A stretch of 64,000 nucleotides of DNA from Dromiciops gliroides (GCF_019393635.1 NC_057861.1:83748327-83812326); one strand, 5' to 3'; counted from the stretch's first letter, positions 42,338 to 52,770 are shown. Numbers and translations are program-made. The notes: generated by a model not told the origin, from the letters alone.

Positions 42338-42820
42338 GCATTTAGTCAATAAACATTTTTAAGTACCTACTATGTGTTGGGCACTGTGCTAAGCATTGAG
42401 GATACAAAAAAGGGGGGGGCAAAAAAACACCCCCGCCCTCAAGGAGCTCAAAAACTAATGAACAGGGAAAAGATATATAAATGAGCAATAACAGGCCCAG
42501 TTTTTAGTCTCAACTTTGACACCGACTTGCTATGTGAACCCCAACAATTTATTTAAATTCTCCTTGGCCTCCATTTACTCAACAGCAAACTGCAAGAGAG
42601 TTGGAATAGTTTCTCCCTAAAATTTTTGTGGCTGTTTTTTTTTCTCTAATATTCCAGGAATCTATGAGTAATAGTGGTATTAATAGTAACAGCAGCAACA
42701 ATAATGATATTCCCCATTTTCTTGTAAATGCTAAGTTTACAAAGAATTTTACTCACAACAATTTCACAGATGAGTAAACTAAGGACAAAAGGGACAAAAT
42801 GACTATACTTTCTCACCACT
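42338..42820. mobile_element. Three MIR-type fragments
   Basis: Antisense 42338-42480 (GTACCTACTATGTGTTGGG, CCCTCAAGGAGCTC), sense 42490-42660 (TTGCTATGTGAACCCC, GCCTCCATTTACTC) and antisense 42690-42820 (TTTCACAGATGAGTAAAC). A G-run followed by an A-run lies at about 42412-42426. Confidence 0.7.
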
Positions 42821-43366
42821 TTATTTTAAATTCTCTGCAGGCTGGGTTCTGATTTCATCACTCAACTGAAATTGCTCTTCCCAAAGTTACCAAAAAAATT
42901 AATTTTCAAATATAATTTTTTTTAATCCTCTACTTTCTTTATTCTCTGTAGCCTTTGACACTGTTGATCACTTTCTCCACTTGGACACTTTCCTCACTCT
43001 GGACTGTCATAACTGTTCTTTCCTGGTTCTCCTCCTACCCATCTGACCATTCCTCAGTTTCCTTTTCTGTAACTTCATTCAAGTTATATTCTCTCCCTGC
43101 AAGAAAATCCCAAGACTCAATTCTAAGACCTCTTTTTCTTTTCTCCCTATACTCTCTCATCTGGGGATCTCATTAGCTGCCAGGGGTTTCTTACACATTC
43201 CTAAGAAGCTCTAGCCCCAGGCTCTTTAATGCTAGTCCTGAAATACCAGTTACCTATTGGGTGATTCACAGTGCATGTTCTACAGGCGTCTCAAAGTCAA
43301 TATTTCCAAAACATTACTCATTAGATCTTCCTCAAAACCCCTCCCCTTTCCTTCACTATTATTGTT

Positions 43367-43512
43367 TTGTTTTGTTTTTTTTTGGTGAGGCAATTGGGGT
43401 TAAGTGACTTGCCCGGGGTCACACAGCTAGTAAGTGTCTGAGGCCGGATTTGAACTCAGGTACTCCTGAATCCAGGGCTGGTACTTATCCATTGCGCCAT
43501 CTAGCTGCCCCC
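43367..43512 (-). mobile_element. WSINE1-type SINE, antisense, in the L2
   Basis: T-rich tail, GGGGTTAAGTGACTTGCCC, GGATTTGAACTCAGGTAC, ATCTAGCTGCCCCC. A perfect 18-base target duplication TCCTTCACTATTATTGTT lies at 43349-43366 and 43513-43530. Confidence 0.97.
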
Positions 43513-43566
43513 TCCTTCACTATTATTGTTGAGGGCACTGTCATCCTTCCAGTTAACTAGACACAG

Positions 43567-43782
43567 GCATACCTATATACAAATCCAACCTCAGACACTT
43601 CTTAACTGTGTGACATTGGGCAAGTCAATTAACCTGTCTGCCTTGATTTCCCCAACTATAAAATGGGGATAGTAGTAGGACCCACCTCACAGGATTGTTG
43701 TGAGGATTGAATGAAAAAATATTTGTGAAGTACTTAGCATGCAGCAGGTACTTGATAAATATTTGCTCCCTTCTTTATTATC
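43567..43782 (+). mobile_element. CORE-SINE (MIR_Mars-like), sense
   Basis: AATCCAACCTCAGACACTTC, TGTGTGACATTGGGCAAG, AAATGGGGATAGTAGTAGG, GGTACTTGATAAATATTTG. The head is missing. Confidence 0.85.
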
Positions 43783-43978
43783 AGCATCATCTTTAATCAA
43801 TATCCTATTCTCACTAATCCCCAAAATCCAAATCATGTTGTTGCTGTGAGAAATAATTATCAATAATCAATATCTTGGGGAACCCAAAGATCTCCCCTTC
43901 TTTCTTAGTTCTTTCTCCCCTCACCCTCACCCCTCCGCCTCAACCCCAGGTTTAAATTCTCCTTGAAAGCAAGATTCA

Positions 43979-44137
43979 AGGGGCAGCTAGGTGGCACAGT
44001 GGATAGAGCACTGGCCCTGGATTCAGGAGAACCTGAGTTCAAATCCAGCCTCAGAGACTTGACACTTACTAGCTGTGTGACCCTGGGCAAGTCACTTAAT
44101 CCCAATTCACGCGCATGCGCGCGCACGCACACACACC
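43979..44137 (+). mobile_element. WSINE1-type SINE with a CG/CA dinucleotide tail
   Basis: AGGGGCAGCTAGGTGGCAC, GGACCCTGGATTCAGG-like words, CTAGCTGTGTGACCCTGGG, CACTTAATCCCAATTCAC. Instead of an A-run the end is an alternating CACGCGCATGCGCGCGCACG(CA)n tract at 44108-44137. Confidence 0.92.
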
Positions 44138-44228
44138 TAAGATTCACCTGGGTCAAACCAGACCCAAGCTCACAAAAGAGTCTTGAGTGGAGACAGATCC
44201 TTTTGTCTAGATAGCCTAAGGTCATTAC

Positions 44229-44592
44229 TGATGAAATTAAACCACATCTAGATGGAAAGGATTTTGCTCTGATCTGCTTAAATGGGGGGGGGGGGTCCTA
44301 CATTTTTTTCTCTGGTGATATCTTACCAAGACTTGAGTGACCTGAGTCACATATCTCTGAACTTCATTTTAATATAACCCACTTCCAATCATTTCAACCA
44401 ATTAGATTTGATTGCTGTGTGATGGACCTCTTATAGTTGGAAGGGTATATGAACTGAGACCCAACTACCATGAAGGGTCTTTGGTCTGAGAGAGATAGCC
44501 AAAAGACCCCCCCCTTTATTAATATCCTGTCAGCATATTAATAACATGATTAAATTACTTAGAAACTATGTCTCATATTTTTAATCATCACA
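44229..44592 (+). mobile_element. Probable solo LTR of an endogenous retrovirus
   Basis: Starts TGATGAAATTAAACCAC and ends AATCATCACA, similar to the ends of 38286-38787, and shares the CAACCAATTAGATTTGA motif with 36935-37490. No clear duplication and no internal genes. Fossil, same broad LTR family. Confidence 0.55.
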
Positions 44593-44836
44593 TTTCTTTT
44601 TCTATAACATGTCTCAAATACATTTTATTTTCTTCACCCATACAACTATCACCCTATTCACTTCTTGCCTGACTATAAGAGAATCCTAATTGGTCTCCCT
44701 GCCACAAGTTTTTCCCTATTCATCCATAAATGAATGCTTAGCTCCAGCCAAAATCCAATTCATGCTCTAGACTTTTCTTGACCAACCACTATGCCTCAAG
44801 GATCATAATCTAACCCCATTGAGGTCTTTTACAAAT

Positions 44837-46210
44837 TAATATTTTATTTTCCCCAATAAGATATAAAAACATTTAACCTTTCTAAAAAAAAAATTTTGAG
44901 TTCCAAATTCTTTCTCTCTGTCTTACCCTCCTCTCCACCCTTTTTTGAGAAGGCAAGCAATTTGATATAGATTATATATGTGTAGTAATGCAAAACATAT
45001 TTCCATATTAGTCATGTTGTGAAAGAAAATACAGACACAAAAAAAAGAAAAAAGTAAAGCAAAAGTATGCTTTGATTTGCATTCAGACTCCATCAGTTCT
45101 TTCTCTGGAGGAGGATAGCATTTTTTGTCATAAGTCCTTCAGAATTGTTTTGGATCACTGTATTGCTGAGAATAGCTAAATCATTCAAAGTTGATCATCA
45201 TGCAATATTGCTGTTACTATGAACATTTTTCTCCTGGTTCTGCTTATTTCACTTTTTATCAGTTCATGTAAGGCTTTCCAGGTTTTTCTGAGAGAATCCT
45301 ACTCATCATTTTTTATAACAGAACAATATCCCATTACAATCATATGCCACAACTTGTTCAGCCATTTCCCCAGTTGATGAACATCCATTAGATTTTAAAT
45401 TCTTTGTCACCACAGAAGAGCTGCTATAAATATTTTCTAATCAAAGCTATCTATTGCCATATGAAAAAAATGCTCTAAATCACTATTGATTAGTGAAATG
45501 CAAATTAAAACAACTCTGAGGTACCGCATCATACCCATCAGATTGGCTAATGTGATAGAAAAAGGAAAATAATAAATGTTGGAGAAGCTATGAAAAAATT
45601 GGAACACTAATGCATTGTTGGTGGAGTTGGGAACTGATTCAACCATTCTGGACAGAGAAAGAAAGAAAGAAGGAAGAAAGAAGTAAATAGACAAATAAAA
45701 ATAAATGAATAAATAAATATGTGGGTGAGTGAATGAATAAAAAATAAATATTTTTTATACGTATAGGTCCATTTCCTTTTTTAAAAAATCTCCTGGGGAT
45801 ACAGATCTTGTAGTGGTGGCTTGGTTAAAGAGTATACATTGTTCTTTAGGCCCTTGGGCATAGATCCAAATTGTTCTCCAAAATGATTGAATCAGTTTAT
45901 ACCAACATTGCATTAGTTGTCTCAATTTTCCTTCATTCCCTCCAACATTTGTCATTTTCCTTTACTGTCATATTAGTCAATCTGATAGGTATGTGGTAGT
46001 AGCTAAAAGTTGTTTTAATTTGTGTTTCTTTAATCAAGAGTGATTTAGAGCATTTTTATATGACTATAGCTAGCTTTGATTACTTCATCTGAAAATTGCC
46101 CGTTCATAACCTTTGACCATTTATCAATTGAGGAATAGCTTTTATTTCCATGAATTTACTCAGTTTTCCATATATTTGAGAAATTAGGCCTTTAACTGAG
46201 AAGCAGTATA
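44837..46210 (-). mobile_element. L1 LINE 3' part, antisense, split by another L1
   Basis: ATTTTATTTTCCCCAATAAG (3' UTR end), CATATGCCACAACTTGTTC, CCATTTCCCCAGTTGATG, GCTGCTATAAATATTTT up to 45436; resumes with AGGTCCATTTCCTTTTTT (45766), GGCCCTTGGGCATAGATCC and CATTTATCAATTGAGGAATAG. The two arms are continuous across the insert when compared with the L1 at 39708-40590. Confidence 0.85.
45437..45743 (+). mobile_element. L1 fragment, sense, nested in the antisense L1
   Basis: AATCACTATTGATTAGTGAAA, TGAGGTACCGCATCATACCC, GGAACACTAATGCATTGTTG then an AAAG/AAAT-rich end. The 11-base ATAAATATTTT at 45426-45436 and 45744-45754 is the target duplication. The L1 sequence stops internally (CCATTCTGGACAG) rather than at the usual 3' end, which is unusual. 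Confidence 0.88.
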
Positions 46211-46559
46211 ATTTTTTTTTTCACAGTTTAGATTACTCTGTATTTCCCTCCATACTATATCTTTCTCTGTCTCTCTGTCTTTCAGTCTGACAGGTTTTTT
46301 GTGCAGTTGCTTTCAGAGCTAATTCTGGGGACTCACAGTGGAGGTATTAATCCTTCAAAGCCCAGCCAGAACTCCTAATCTGGGGCTCTGATCTTGGTGA
46401 CTAAGTCAAATGCTAAAACTAGACCTAGTTGCACTCTGACTTCACTTTATTCTTCTGTATGCTCAGAATACCCCTCATTACCTCCTCTTCTGCTTTCCAG
46501 TTCTGGAACCATAATCAAATCAATTCTGTCATTATTTTTTTTTTATCTGTAGAGGTACC
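46211..46559. other. No gene; unassigned segment between L1 copies
   Basis: CTGTCTCTCTGTCTTTCAGTC is pyrimidine-rich; the rest (TTCAAAGCCCAGCCAGAAC) is not recognised. Could be more upstream L1 antisense sequence. Confidence 0.35.
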
Positions 46560-47570
46560 TCAACTAATTCCTCTATGGAAAACTGGGACATTAATAGACT
46601 GATGATGAAGCTTTATATTGGCATGACCATTCTGGAAAGCAATTTAAAACTATGCACAAAAAATTGCTAATCTCTGCATACCCTTTGAACTAGAGATGTC
46701 ACTACTAGTAGACCTACGCCATAAAAATGGGAAGGAAGGAAGGAAGCAAGGAAGAAAAGAAGGAAGGAAAAAAACAAGTATTTATCAAACTCCAATTATG
46801 TGTCAGGAACTTTGGTAAGCCCTTTACAAATATTATCTCATTTGATTCTCACAATAACTCTGGGAGGTAGGTGCTATCACTAGCCTCATTTTACAGTTAA
46901 GGAAAGTGAAGCAGATTAGAAGAAGTGACTTTCCCAAGGTCACACAGATAGTAAGGGTCTGAAGCCAGATGTGAACTCAGGCTTTCTTTGACTTCAGGCA
47001 CAAAACTATATCCACTTCGCCACCTAGCTGCTGAGGTCAAATAAAGGGGAAAAATCTGATATATACTAAAATATTTAAAGCAGCTTTGTGCTGCTATACA
47101 TGCTGGTAAAGAACTGGGAAACTAAGGGGAGATCCATAAATTAATGAATGACTAAATAAATTATGCTATGTGAATGTAACACAATATAATTGTGTTATTA
47201 GAAGTTATGAAAGAGATGGTTTCAGAGAAACCCTGGAAAAATTGCATGTATTGATGCATATTGAAATCAGCAAAACCTAAAAAAAAAACTATCTATAATG
47301 CATCAATATTAAAGAAATGAATAATTGTTAATTACTTAATAATTTTAATAAATATAATTTCCAGAGGATGGATGAAGTATGCTGTACACCTTATGACAGA
47401 AAGGTGAAGAAATTTATATGTAGAATGAGACATTCATTTTTGGACATAGCCAACGTGAGAATTCATTTTGCTTGACTGTACATACTTAAGCAAGGTTTTT
47501 TTTTTCTTTTTTTTCCCAGTGGTGAGGAAAGTAAGGAGATGAAAATAAATGCATGTTCATTGAAAAATAA
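46560..47570 (+). mobile_element. L1 LINE 3' part, sense, older copy
   Basis: TATGGAAAACTGGGACATTA, CCATTCTGGAAAGCAATTT, CATACCCTTTGAACTAGAG, then after a SINE AAAGAACTGGGAAACTAAGG, TTATGCTATGTGAATGTAAC, TTTCAGAGAAACCCTGG. More diverged than the copy at 39708. 3' end near 47560. Confidence 0.8.
46738..47036 (-). mobile_element. CORE-SINE (MIR_Mars-like), antisense, in the L1
   Basis: GGAA-rich left tail, AACAAGTATTTATCAAAC, CTCTGGGAGGTAGGTGC, CATTTTACAGTTAAGG, TTCGCCACCTAGCTGC. Confidence 0.88.
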
Positions 47571-47589
47571 TTCATTACAATTTCTATTT

Positions 47590-47745
47590 CCCTATCGCTC
47601 CACACATTTCCCAAACCAAAATAATCCCTTCCTAGTCGCCATTCTGCTATATGTGTTGTCTCTCTTTATTAAAATATAAGCTCCTTGATGACAGAAAATC
47701 TCTTTCCTTTTTGCATTTGTTTCCCTGGTGCTAATAAATGCTTCT
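47590..47745 (+). mobile_element. L2-like tail fragment
   Basis: TATATGTGTTGTCTCTC, TTAAAATATAAGCTCCTTG and GCTAATAAATGCTTC; upstream 50 bp resemble the head of the unassigned repeat at 17320 and 40825. Confidence 0.55.
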
Positions 47746-48500
47746 TCCTTCTATCATTCATTCCACCCTCCTCACATTTGCCAAAGTGATCTGTCTAAAA
47801 TGTAGACCTGACCGTGTCTACTCAATAAATGTTATTGGCTTTCTAGTAACTCTAGGATACAATATAAAATTCTCTGTTTGGCATTTAAAGCTTTTCAAAA
47901 ATGCAGCCTCTTTCCTAGATTTTTAAAGTTCTTCCATATGACTCCACTCTTTATAGTCTGTGTTCAGCTATACTAGTCCATTTTCTTTTCCCCCACACCC
48001 AATGTTCCATCTCATACCTCCATGGTTCAAGCCTGAAATTGTCACTTATTAGCAGGATTATTCTTCACCTCTTAGAATCTCTGGCTTCTTTTATAGATCA
48101 TCAAAATTACTATCTTGTAATGGGAACCTTCCCCGGTCCCCCATGCTTTTTGCCTTACTCTCTAAAGCTATTTTTCATATGCTGTGTATTTATCTTGTAC
48201 ATACTTTAAATACACACAGAGACATATATATGTATACCTATATACACACATGCACACATATGTACATACATGTGTATAGATATGCATATACACCTATAGA
48301 TGCATATATGTGTACATACATGTATGCATATGCACACACGTGTGTGTATGTGTGTGCGTGTGTGTGTGTATATATATATATATATAATCTCCTCCATTAA
48401 AATTTAAGCTTCCTGAGAACAAGGGCTGTTACTTTCTCTTTGTATTTTTAATGCTAAACCAAAACTCCAAACAATAGTAAGTGTAAAATTGTTGACTGAT
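47746..48500 (+). mobile_element. L2 LINE 3' end, sense
   Basis: TTTGCCAAAGTGATCTGTC, TACAATATAAAATTCTCTG, TTTGGCATTTAAAGC, TTGTACATACTTTAAATAC, then after a microsatellite CCATTAAAATTTAAGCTTCC and AAATTGTTGACTGATTGATTG. It may be the end of the L2 that begins at 42920 or a separate copy; part of it seems to overlap the words at 44700-44830. Confidence 0.85.
48205..48388. repeat. (TATACA/CATATG/TG)n microsatellite inside the L2 end
   Basis: Alternating purine-pyrimidine for about 180 bp, ending in (GT)n(AT)n. Confidence 0.92.
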
Positions 48501-48509
48501 TGATTGCCT

Positions 48510-48655
48510 AATCAATGAAATAACAATCATTTTTAAAGCAGCTACTATGTTCCTGCCTATGTAGGATGTTCTGGGACCATAAAAGCAAAAGATGACAGTT
48601 CCTGCTCTCCAGAAACATCTATCTTATTGGGAAAGAACCTACATAGCTCATAAGT
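48510..48655 (-). mobile_element. MIR fragment, antisense
   Basis: AAGCAGCTACTATGTTCC, GACAGTTCCTGCTCTCC. Confidence 0.65.
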
Positions 48656-49079
48656 GGTAGAGCTGATATTAAAAATGCAGGTCATCTATCATGACAGAAT
48701 TTCAGGTACCATAAGAAATCAGAGAGGAGCTAGGCTTATCATGAAGTGAGATCAAGGGATGATCAATGGACATCCATTTGCTCCATAGACAGCTGCCATA
48801 TCATTTGGTACCTGAAATATCAAGAGATCTGTCACAAGGCTCTCAAACTTATTGAGTGATGCCCCTATGACACAAATAGGGGAGGATATGGCAGTAGTCA
48901 CACAGGATTGAGTGTGAATGAGTTGTTAATTGTACCTTTGAAAAGAGAACCCATATTGATGGAGCCTGGATCAATGAGCCTACAAGTCTGTCCTAATACC
49001 CAGCGGGTATGTTAGGGATATGCTTAGGATCCAGGACAAAACCTTCCATAATGTCTTCAAATTAAATGAGGCAGTAGAA
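48656..49079. other. No gene; single-copy DNA
   Basis: No repeat recognised. Confidence 0.4.
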
Positions 49080-49260
49080 AAAAAACAGTTTGGAATCCAA
49101 GAATTTTGATTCAAATTTATGTGTTGCCATTGACAATTTATGTGACCTTGGACAATTCTTCACCCCTTTATAAGGCCTGTTTCTTTATCTATGAAATAAT
49201 AGAGTTAGATTAGATGATCTCTATGGTCTATTACAGCTACCAATCCCAAGATCTCAATGA
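49080..49260 (+). mobile_element. MIR-type SINE
   Basis: TTTGGAATCCAAGAATTTTG, TTATGTGACCTTGGAC, TTAGATTAGATGATCTC. Confidence 0.75.
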
Positions 49261-49715
49261 TACTAAGCTAGGCTGCAGGACAATTTTGCCATATGGATGT
49301 GACTGTAATGAGACCAGGCAGGCAGCCTTGTTGCCTGGGAACTGAGCGATGGTTCCTGTTTTCCCCCAGTCCTGAGTCCTTGAGAAAGGGAAGCATTTCT
49401 CAGAAACACCTGCATTCTAGCCGCTAACCACCCCCAGCAGTAAAATCAAGAAGACAGGGCCTTCATTATCGTGCCTTTATCTCTCCTACTTTCCTCCCTC
49501 CAGAAGCCATGGCTAAGATCTATGAAAGCACCACCTGGGGGTGGTTGATGAGTATATGGAGAGATGTGTCCTATTGTAGGCCAGGATGGAAGGGAGAGCC
49601 TGGGTCTGGGGTGGATGTAGGAGGACATAAGTAGGCTGAATGTTTACTGTACTCATAGGAAGGGAAGAGTGACTGCTGACCTTTCGGTGTTTGATGTTCA
49701 CCTGAGAGAGCCTGC

Positions 49716-49760
<45 letters not shown>

Positions 49761-49869
49761 CTGCTTTTCTCCGGTTCCTCTTTGTATCTCCATTTCCCCC
49801 TTTTTCTATTTCATCTCTTTACTTCTCTCTCTACTTGTTTTCTTCTGTATTTCTTTCCTTTTGTGCCGG
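49261..49869. other. No gene; single-copy DNA with a (CA)n microsatellite
   Basis: The (CA)n run is 49716-49757, about 21 units. The left 250 bp (CATATGGATGTGACTGTAATG, CTAGCCGCTAACCACC) are repeat-free. Confidence 0.5.
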
Positions 49870-50158
49870 GGGGCAGGTGGGTGGTACAGTAGATAGAGAA
49901 CTGTCCTGAAGTTGGAATGACCTGGGTTCAAATCACACCTCAGACATTTACTAACTGTGTAACACCAGGTAAATCATTTAACTCCAATTGCCTTAAACAT
50001 CCGGGGCCCTCTCCAGTTCTCCTAATGAATATATTGCCCCTGGACCCAGATGGCTCTGGAGGAGAGAGTGAGGTTGGTGACCTTACACAGCCCTCCCTCA
50101 CTTAAATCCAATTCAGTGCGAGTCAGGACATCTCCCCATTGTCATTGCCCTCTTTAAG
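49870..50158 (+). mobile_element. Composite SINE: tRNA-like head with RTE-type tail
   Basis: The head GGTGGGTGGTACAGTAG and CTAACTGTGTAACACCAGG is joined to CCTCTCCAGTTCTCCTAATG, CCCAGATGGCTCTGGAGG, CTCCCTCACTTAAATCC and TTGTCATTGCCCTCTTT. The tail is the same family that lies antisense at 21516 and 28413. The element's own tail continues after later insertions as AAACAACAACA at 52782. Confidence 0.75.
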
Positions 50159-50170
50159 AATGAAGGACAG

Positions 50171-50325
50171 GAGGCAGCTCCATGGCATAGTGGATAAAGC
50201 ACCAGCCCTGGATTCAGGAGGACCTGAGTTCAAATCCAGCTTCAGACACTTAATACTTATTAGCTGTGTGACCCTGGGCAAGTCACTTAACCCCAATTGC
50301 CTCACCAAAAAAAAATTTTAAAAAT
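50171..50325 (+). mobile_element. WSINE1-type SINE, sense
   Basis: GGAGGCAGCTCCATGGCATAG, ACCAGCCCTGGATTCAGG, TATTAGCTGTGTGACCC, CAATTGCCTCACC then A-rich tail. AATGAAGGACAG flanks it at 50159-50170 and 50326-50337. Confidence 0.95.
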
Positions 50326-50337
50326 AATGAAGGACAG

Positions 50338-52770
50338 GGGGAAGAGCCAAGATAGCAAAATAAAAACATTAAACGCACAGAGCTCCTGATACAACTACCC
50401 CCAAAACAGCAATAAAAGAATCCCTGGAGCAGAAGAACCCACAAAAATATGGGCTGAGATTATTTTCCAGCAATAGATAAAGGGGGCCATGCTGCACTGT
50501 GAGTAAAGTCCAACCCCGCAGTCACACCAACAGAGACCCCAGGTACACCATACCAGAAGAATTTAAACCCTGAACCTCTAAATCATCTATAGCACCAGCA
50601 TCTTCTGGAACAGACCTTGAGGTCAGGTAAGGGGGCTGAATGGCTGGCCGGGGTGGGGAGGTAAAGTGGAGGGGTATCATCTGACCTAGCGAAGAATTTG
50701 GCTGTCCCACCCCAGCAGAGAACCAGGAAGAAATCCTGATTGGCCAGAGACCCAGGTGGGGGAGGGGTGCAGGCTCATCGAAGCTAAAAACCACCACTGC
50801 TGGCTGGTTAACTAGCAAGTTGGATTGAAGTTATCTTCAGACTAGAGAACAGGCCAGGCAAGAGAAACACCTGCCATCCCTCAAACCAAAACACCTGGAA
50901 CCTTCTGAAGCTGGGTACAGTATTGTAGCCAAGAACCAGGGCCCCCCAGTGGGGAACTAAAAGTCAAGTAAAAGATGAGCAAGCAAAGTTCAGAACTATA
51001 GAAAGTTTAGTTAGCAACAAGGAAGATCAAGGTGCACCCTCAGAAGAGGAAATCAACCTAAAGACACCTACATCCATAGCTTCCAAGAAAAATAAGAACT
51101 GGTCTCAGGCCATGGAAGTTCTCAAAAGGGACTTTGAAGAGAAAGTGGGAGAGATAGAAGGAAGATGTAGAGAGAGGGAGGAAACAATGGAAAGAGAAAT
51201 TAGAGAAATGCAGGAGAGTCATGAGAAAAAAGTCAACAATTTGAAAAGCCAAATGGAAAAGGAGATTAAAAAACTGTCTGCTGAAAATAATTGCCTAAGA
51301 ATTAGGATTGAACAAATGGAAGCTAGTGACCTTACAAGAAATCAAATTGAAAATTGCCCAGATATTCTAGAAGCAGAAGCTAAAATAGAAATTGAAAGAA
51401 TCCACCGATGACCTCCTGAAAGAGATCCCAAAAGGAAAACCTCCAGGAATATTATAGCCAAATTCCAGAACTCCCAGGTCAAGGAGAAAATACTGCAAGC
51501 AGCTAGAAAAATGGAATTCAAATACTGTGGCACTCCAATAAGGATAAAGCAAGATCTAGCAGCATCTACATTAAAGGACTGGAGGGGATGGAATATGATA
51601 TTCTAGAGGGCAAAGCAACTGGGACTACAGTCAAGAATCACATACCCAGCAAAAATGAGCATAATCTTTCAGAGGAAAAAATGGGACTTCAATGAAAAAG
51701 AAGACTTTCAGGCATTTGTAATGAAAAAAACTGTACTTAATAGAAAATTTGACTTTCAAATACAAGACCCTAGAGAATCATAAAAAGGTAAACAGGAAAA
51801 AGAAACCACAAGGGACATTAAAAGGTTAAACTGTTTACATTCATGCATGAGAAAATAATACTTCCAACTCATAAGAACTTTTTCAGTAAGGAATACACAG
51901 AGGACACAGGTATAAACTGAATATGAAGGGATGGTAATTGTAAAACATTTATTTTGTGTGTGTCCTTGTTCTTTGTGGAGCAAACAGGGTGGGTTGTCTT
52001 ATGCCTGACACCATATTTGGGCTCTGGGCCTCCTGGGGCCAGGGCTGGTACTTTGTACACTGTTCCACCTTGCTAACCCATGATGATATATTTAAAATAG
52101 GGTTGAGGGGTAGGAGGAATAGACTAGGGGAGGGGGGAGGGGAGAGGTAGCTCACATGAAAGAAACAAGAAAAAAGTTTATGGAGGGGAGGGAAAGAGGG
52201 GGAAAGAGTTAGGGAGTGAGTGAACCTTACTATCATCAGAATTGGCTAACATACATACATAATCAAGTGGTATAGTAATATATTTTTGCCCTAAGGAAAG
52301 GTAGGAAGGGAAGGAGATTGGGGGGGGGAGAAGAGGGATGGGAGGGAAGGGAAGTTTGGGGGAAGGAGTTACAAAAAGCAAAACACTTTCGAGGAAGGTG
52401 AAGATGTTCTGCATAATAGCACATGTATGACAAAAAACAGAATACGGAAGTGCCCTAAGTGAGCTCTACAAAGGGCCTATCTTAGTTCTGAGGAGGGAGT
52501 GACTACCCCTGGCTGTGGAAAATAGGGAAGGAAGGGATAACTATGCAGGACTGAGGATCTGAGGGAGCCTAGATGTTATTTCTATGTTATACAAAATTGA
52601 TGGTGTGATCACTTAGTATAGAGTTGCCTGAAGGAGGCTTAGTCTGTTTTCAATTGATCTGCAAGGACATTGCATTGAACATCAGGGAGGGTTGTTGTTT
52701 TTTTGTTTTGTTTTTTGTTTTTTGTTTTAAATAAAGACCTTAATGAAGATCTACAAAAAAAAAAAAAAAA
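50338..52770 (+). mobile_element. HAL1 (half-L1) LINE, essentially full length
   Basis: Starts GGGGAAGAGCCAAGATAGC, typical of an L1-type 5' end, and ends in a 16-base A-run. An ORF1-like region spans about 50974-51783. Frame 51112-51411 encodes a Glu/Lys/Arg-rich coiled coil (EEKVGEIEGRCREREETME); the C-terminal domain follows in traces QVKEKILQAARKMEF, GTPIRIKQDLAAS and SRITYPAKMSIIF, matching L1 ORF1p. No reverse transcriptase follows, which defines HAL1. The 3' UTR is G/A-rich (52100-52380). Several stops and shifts interrupt ORF1, so it encodes no whole protein. Confidence 0.85.
50974..51783 (+). pseudogene. HAL1 ORF1-like region (RNA-binding coiled-coil protein), decayed
   Basis: ORF1 proteins of this type trimerise through a coiled coil and bind the element's RNA. 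The coiled-coil part is still open for 99 codons (51112-51411). The first in-frame ATG at about 50974 gives MSKQSSEL then a stop, and the C-terminal domain lies in other frames. Host origin is unlikely: the C-terminal motifs are those of L1 ORF1p. Confidence 0.75.

Larger units (their letters stand above)
42920..44830 (+). mobile_element. L2 LINE, sense, with several insertions
   Basis: CCTTTGACACTGTTGATCAC, CTGGTTCTCCTCCTACCC, TATACTCTCTCATCTGGGG, CAGGCGTCTCAAAGTC and GGGCACTGTCATCCTTCCAG follow L2 reverse transcriptase order to 43560. Pieces resume at 43790-43960 and 44620-44830 (CTAATTGGTCTCCCTGCC). Insertions are a WSINE1, a CORE-SINE, a second WSINE1 and an LTR. Confidence 0.8.

Noticed and set aside
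48143-48400. Frames with Tyr/His/Thr-rich repeats on both strands
   Set aside because: Produced by an alternating purine-pyrimidine microsatellite within an L2 end.
51112-51411. 99-codon coiled-coil frame as a possible host protein
   Set aside because: The flanking C-terminal motifs and element ends identify it as HAL1 ORF1.
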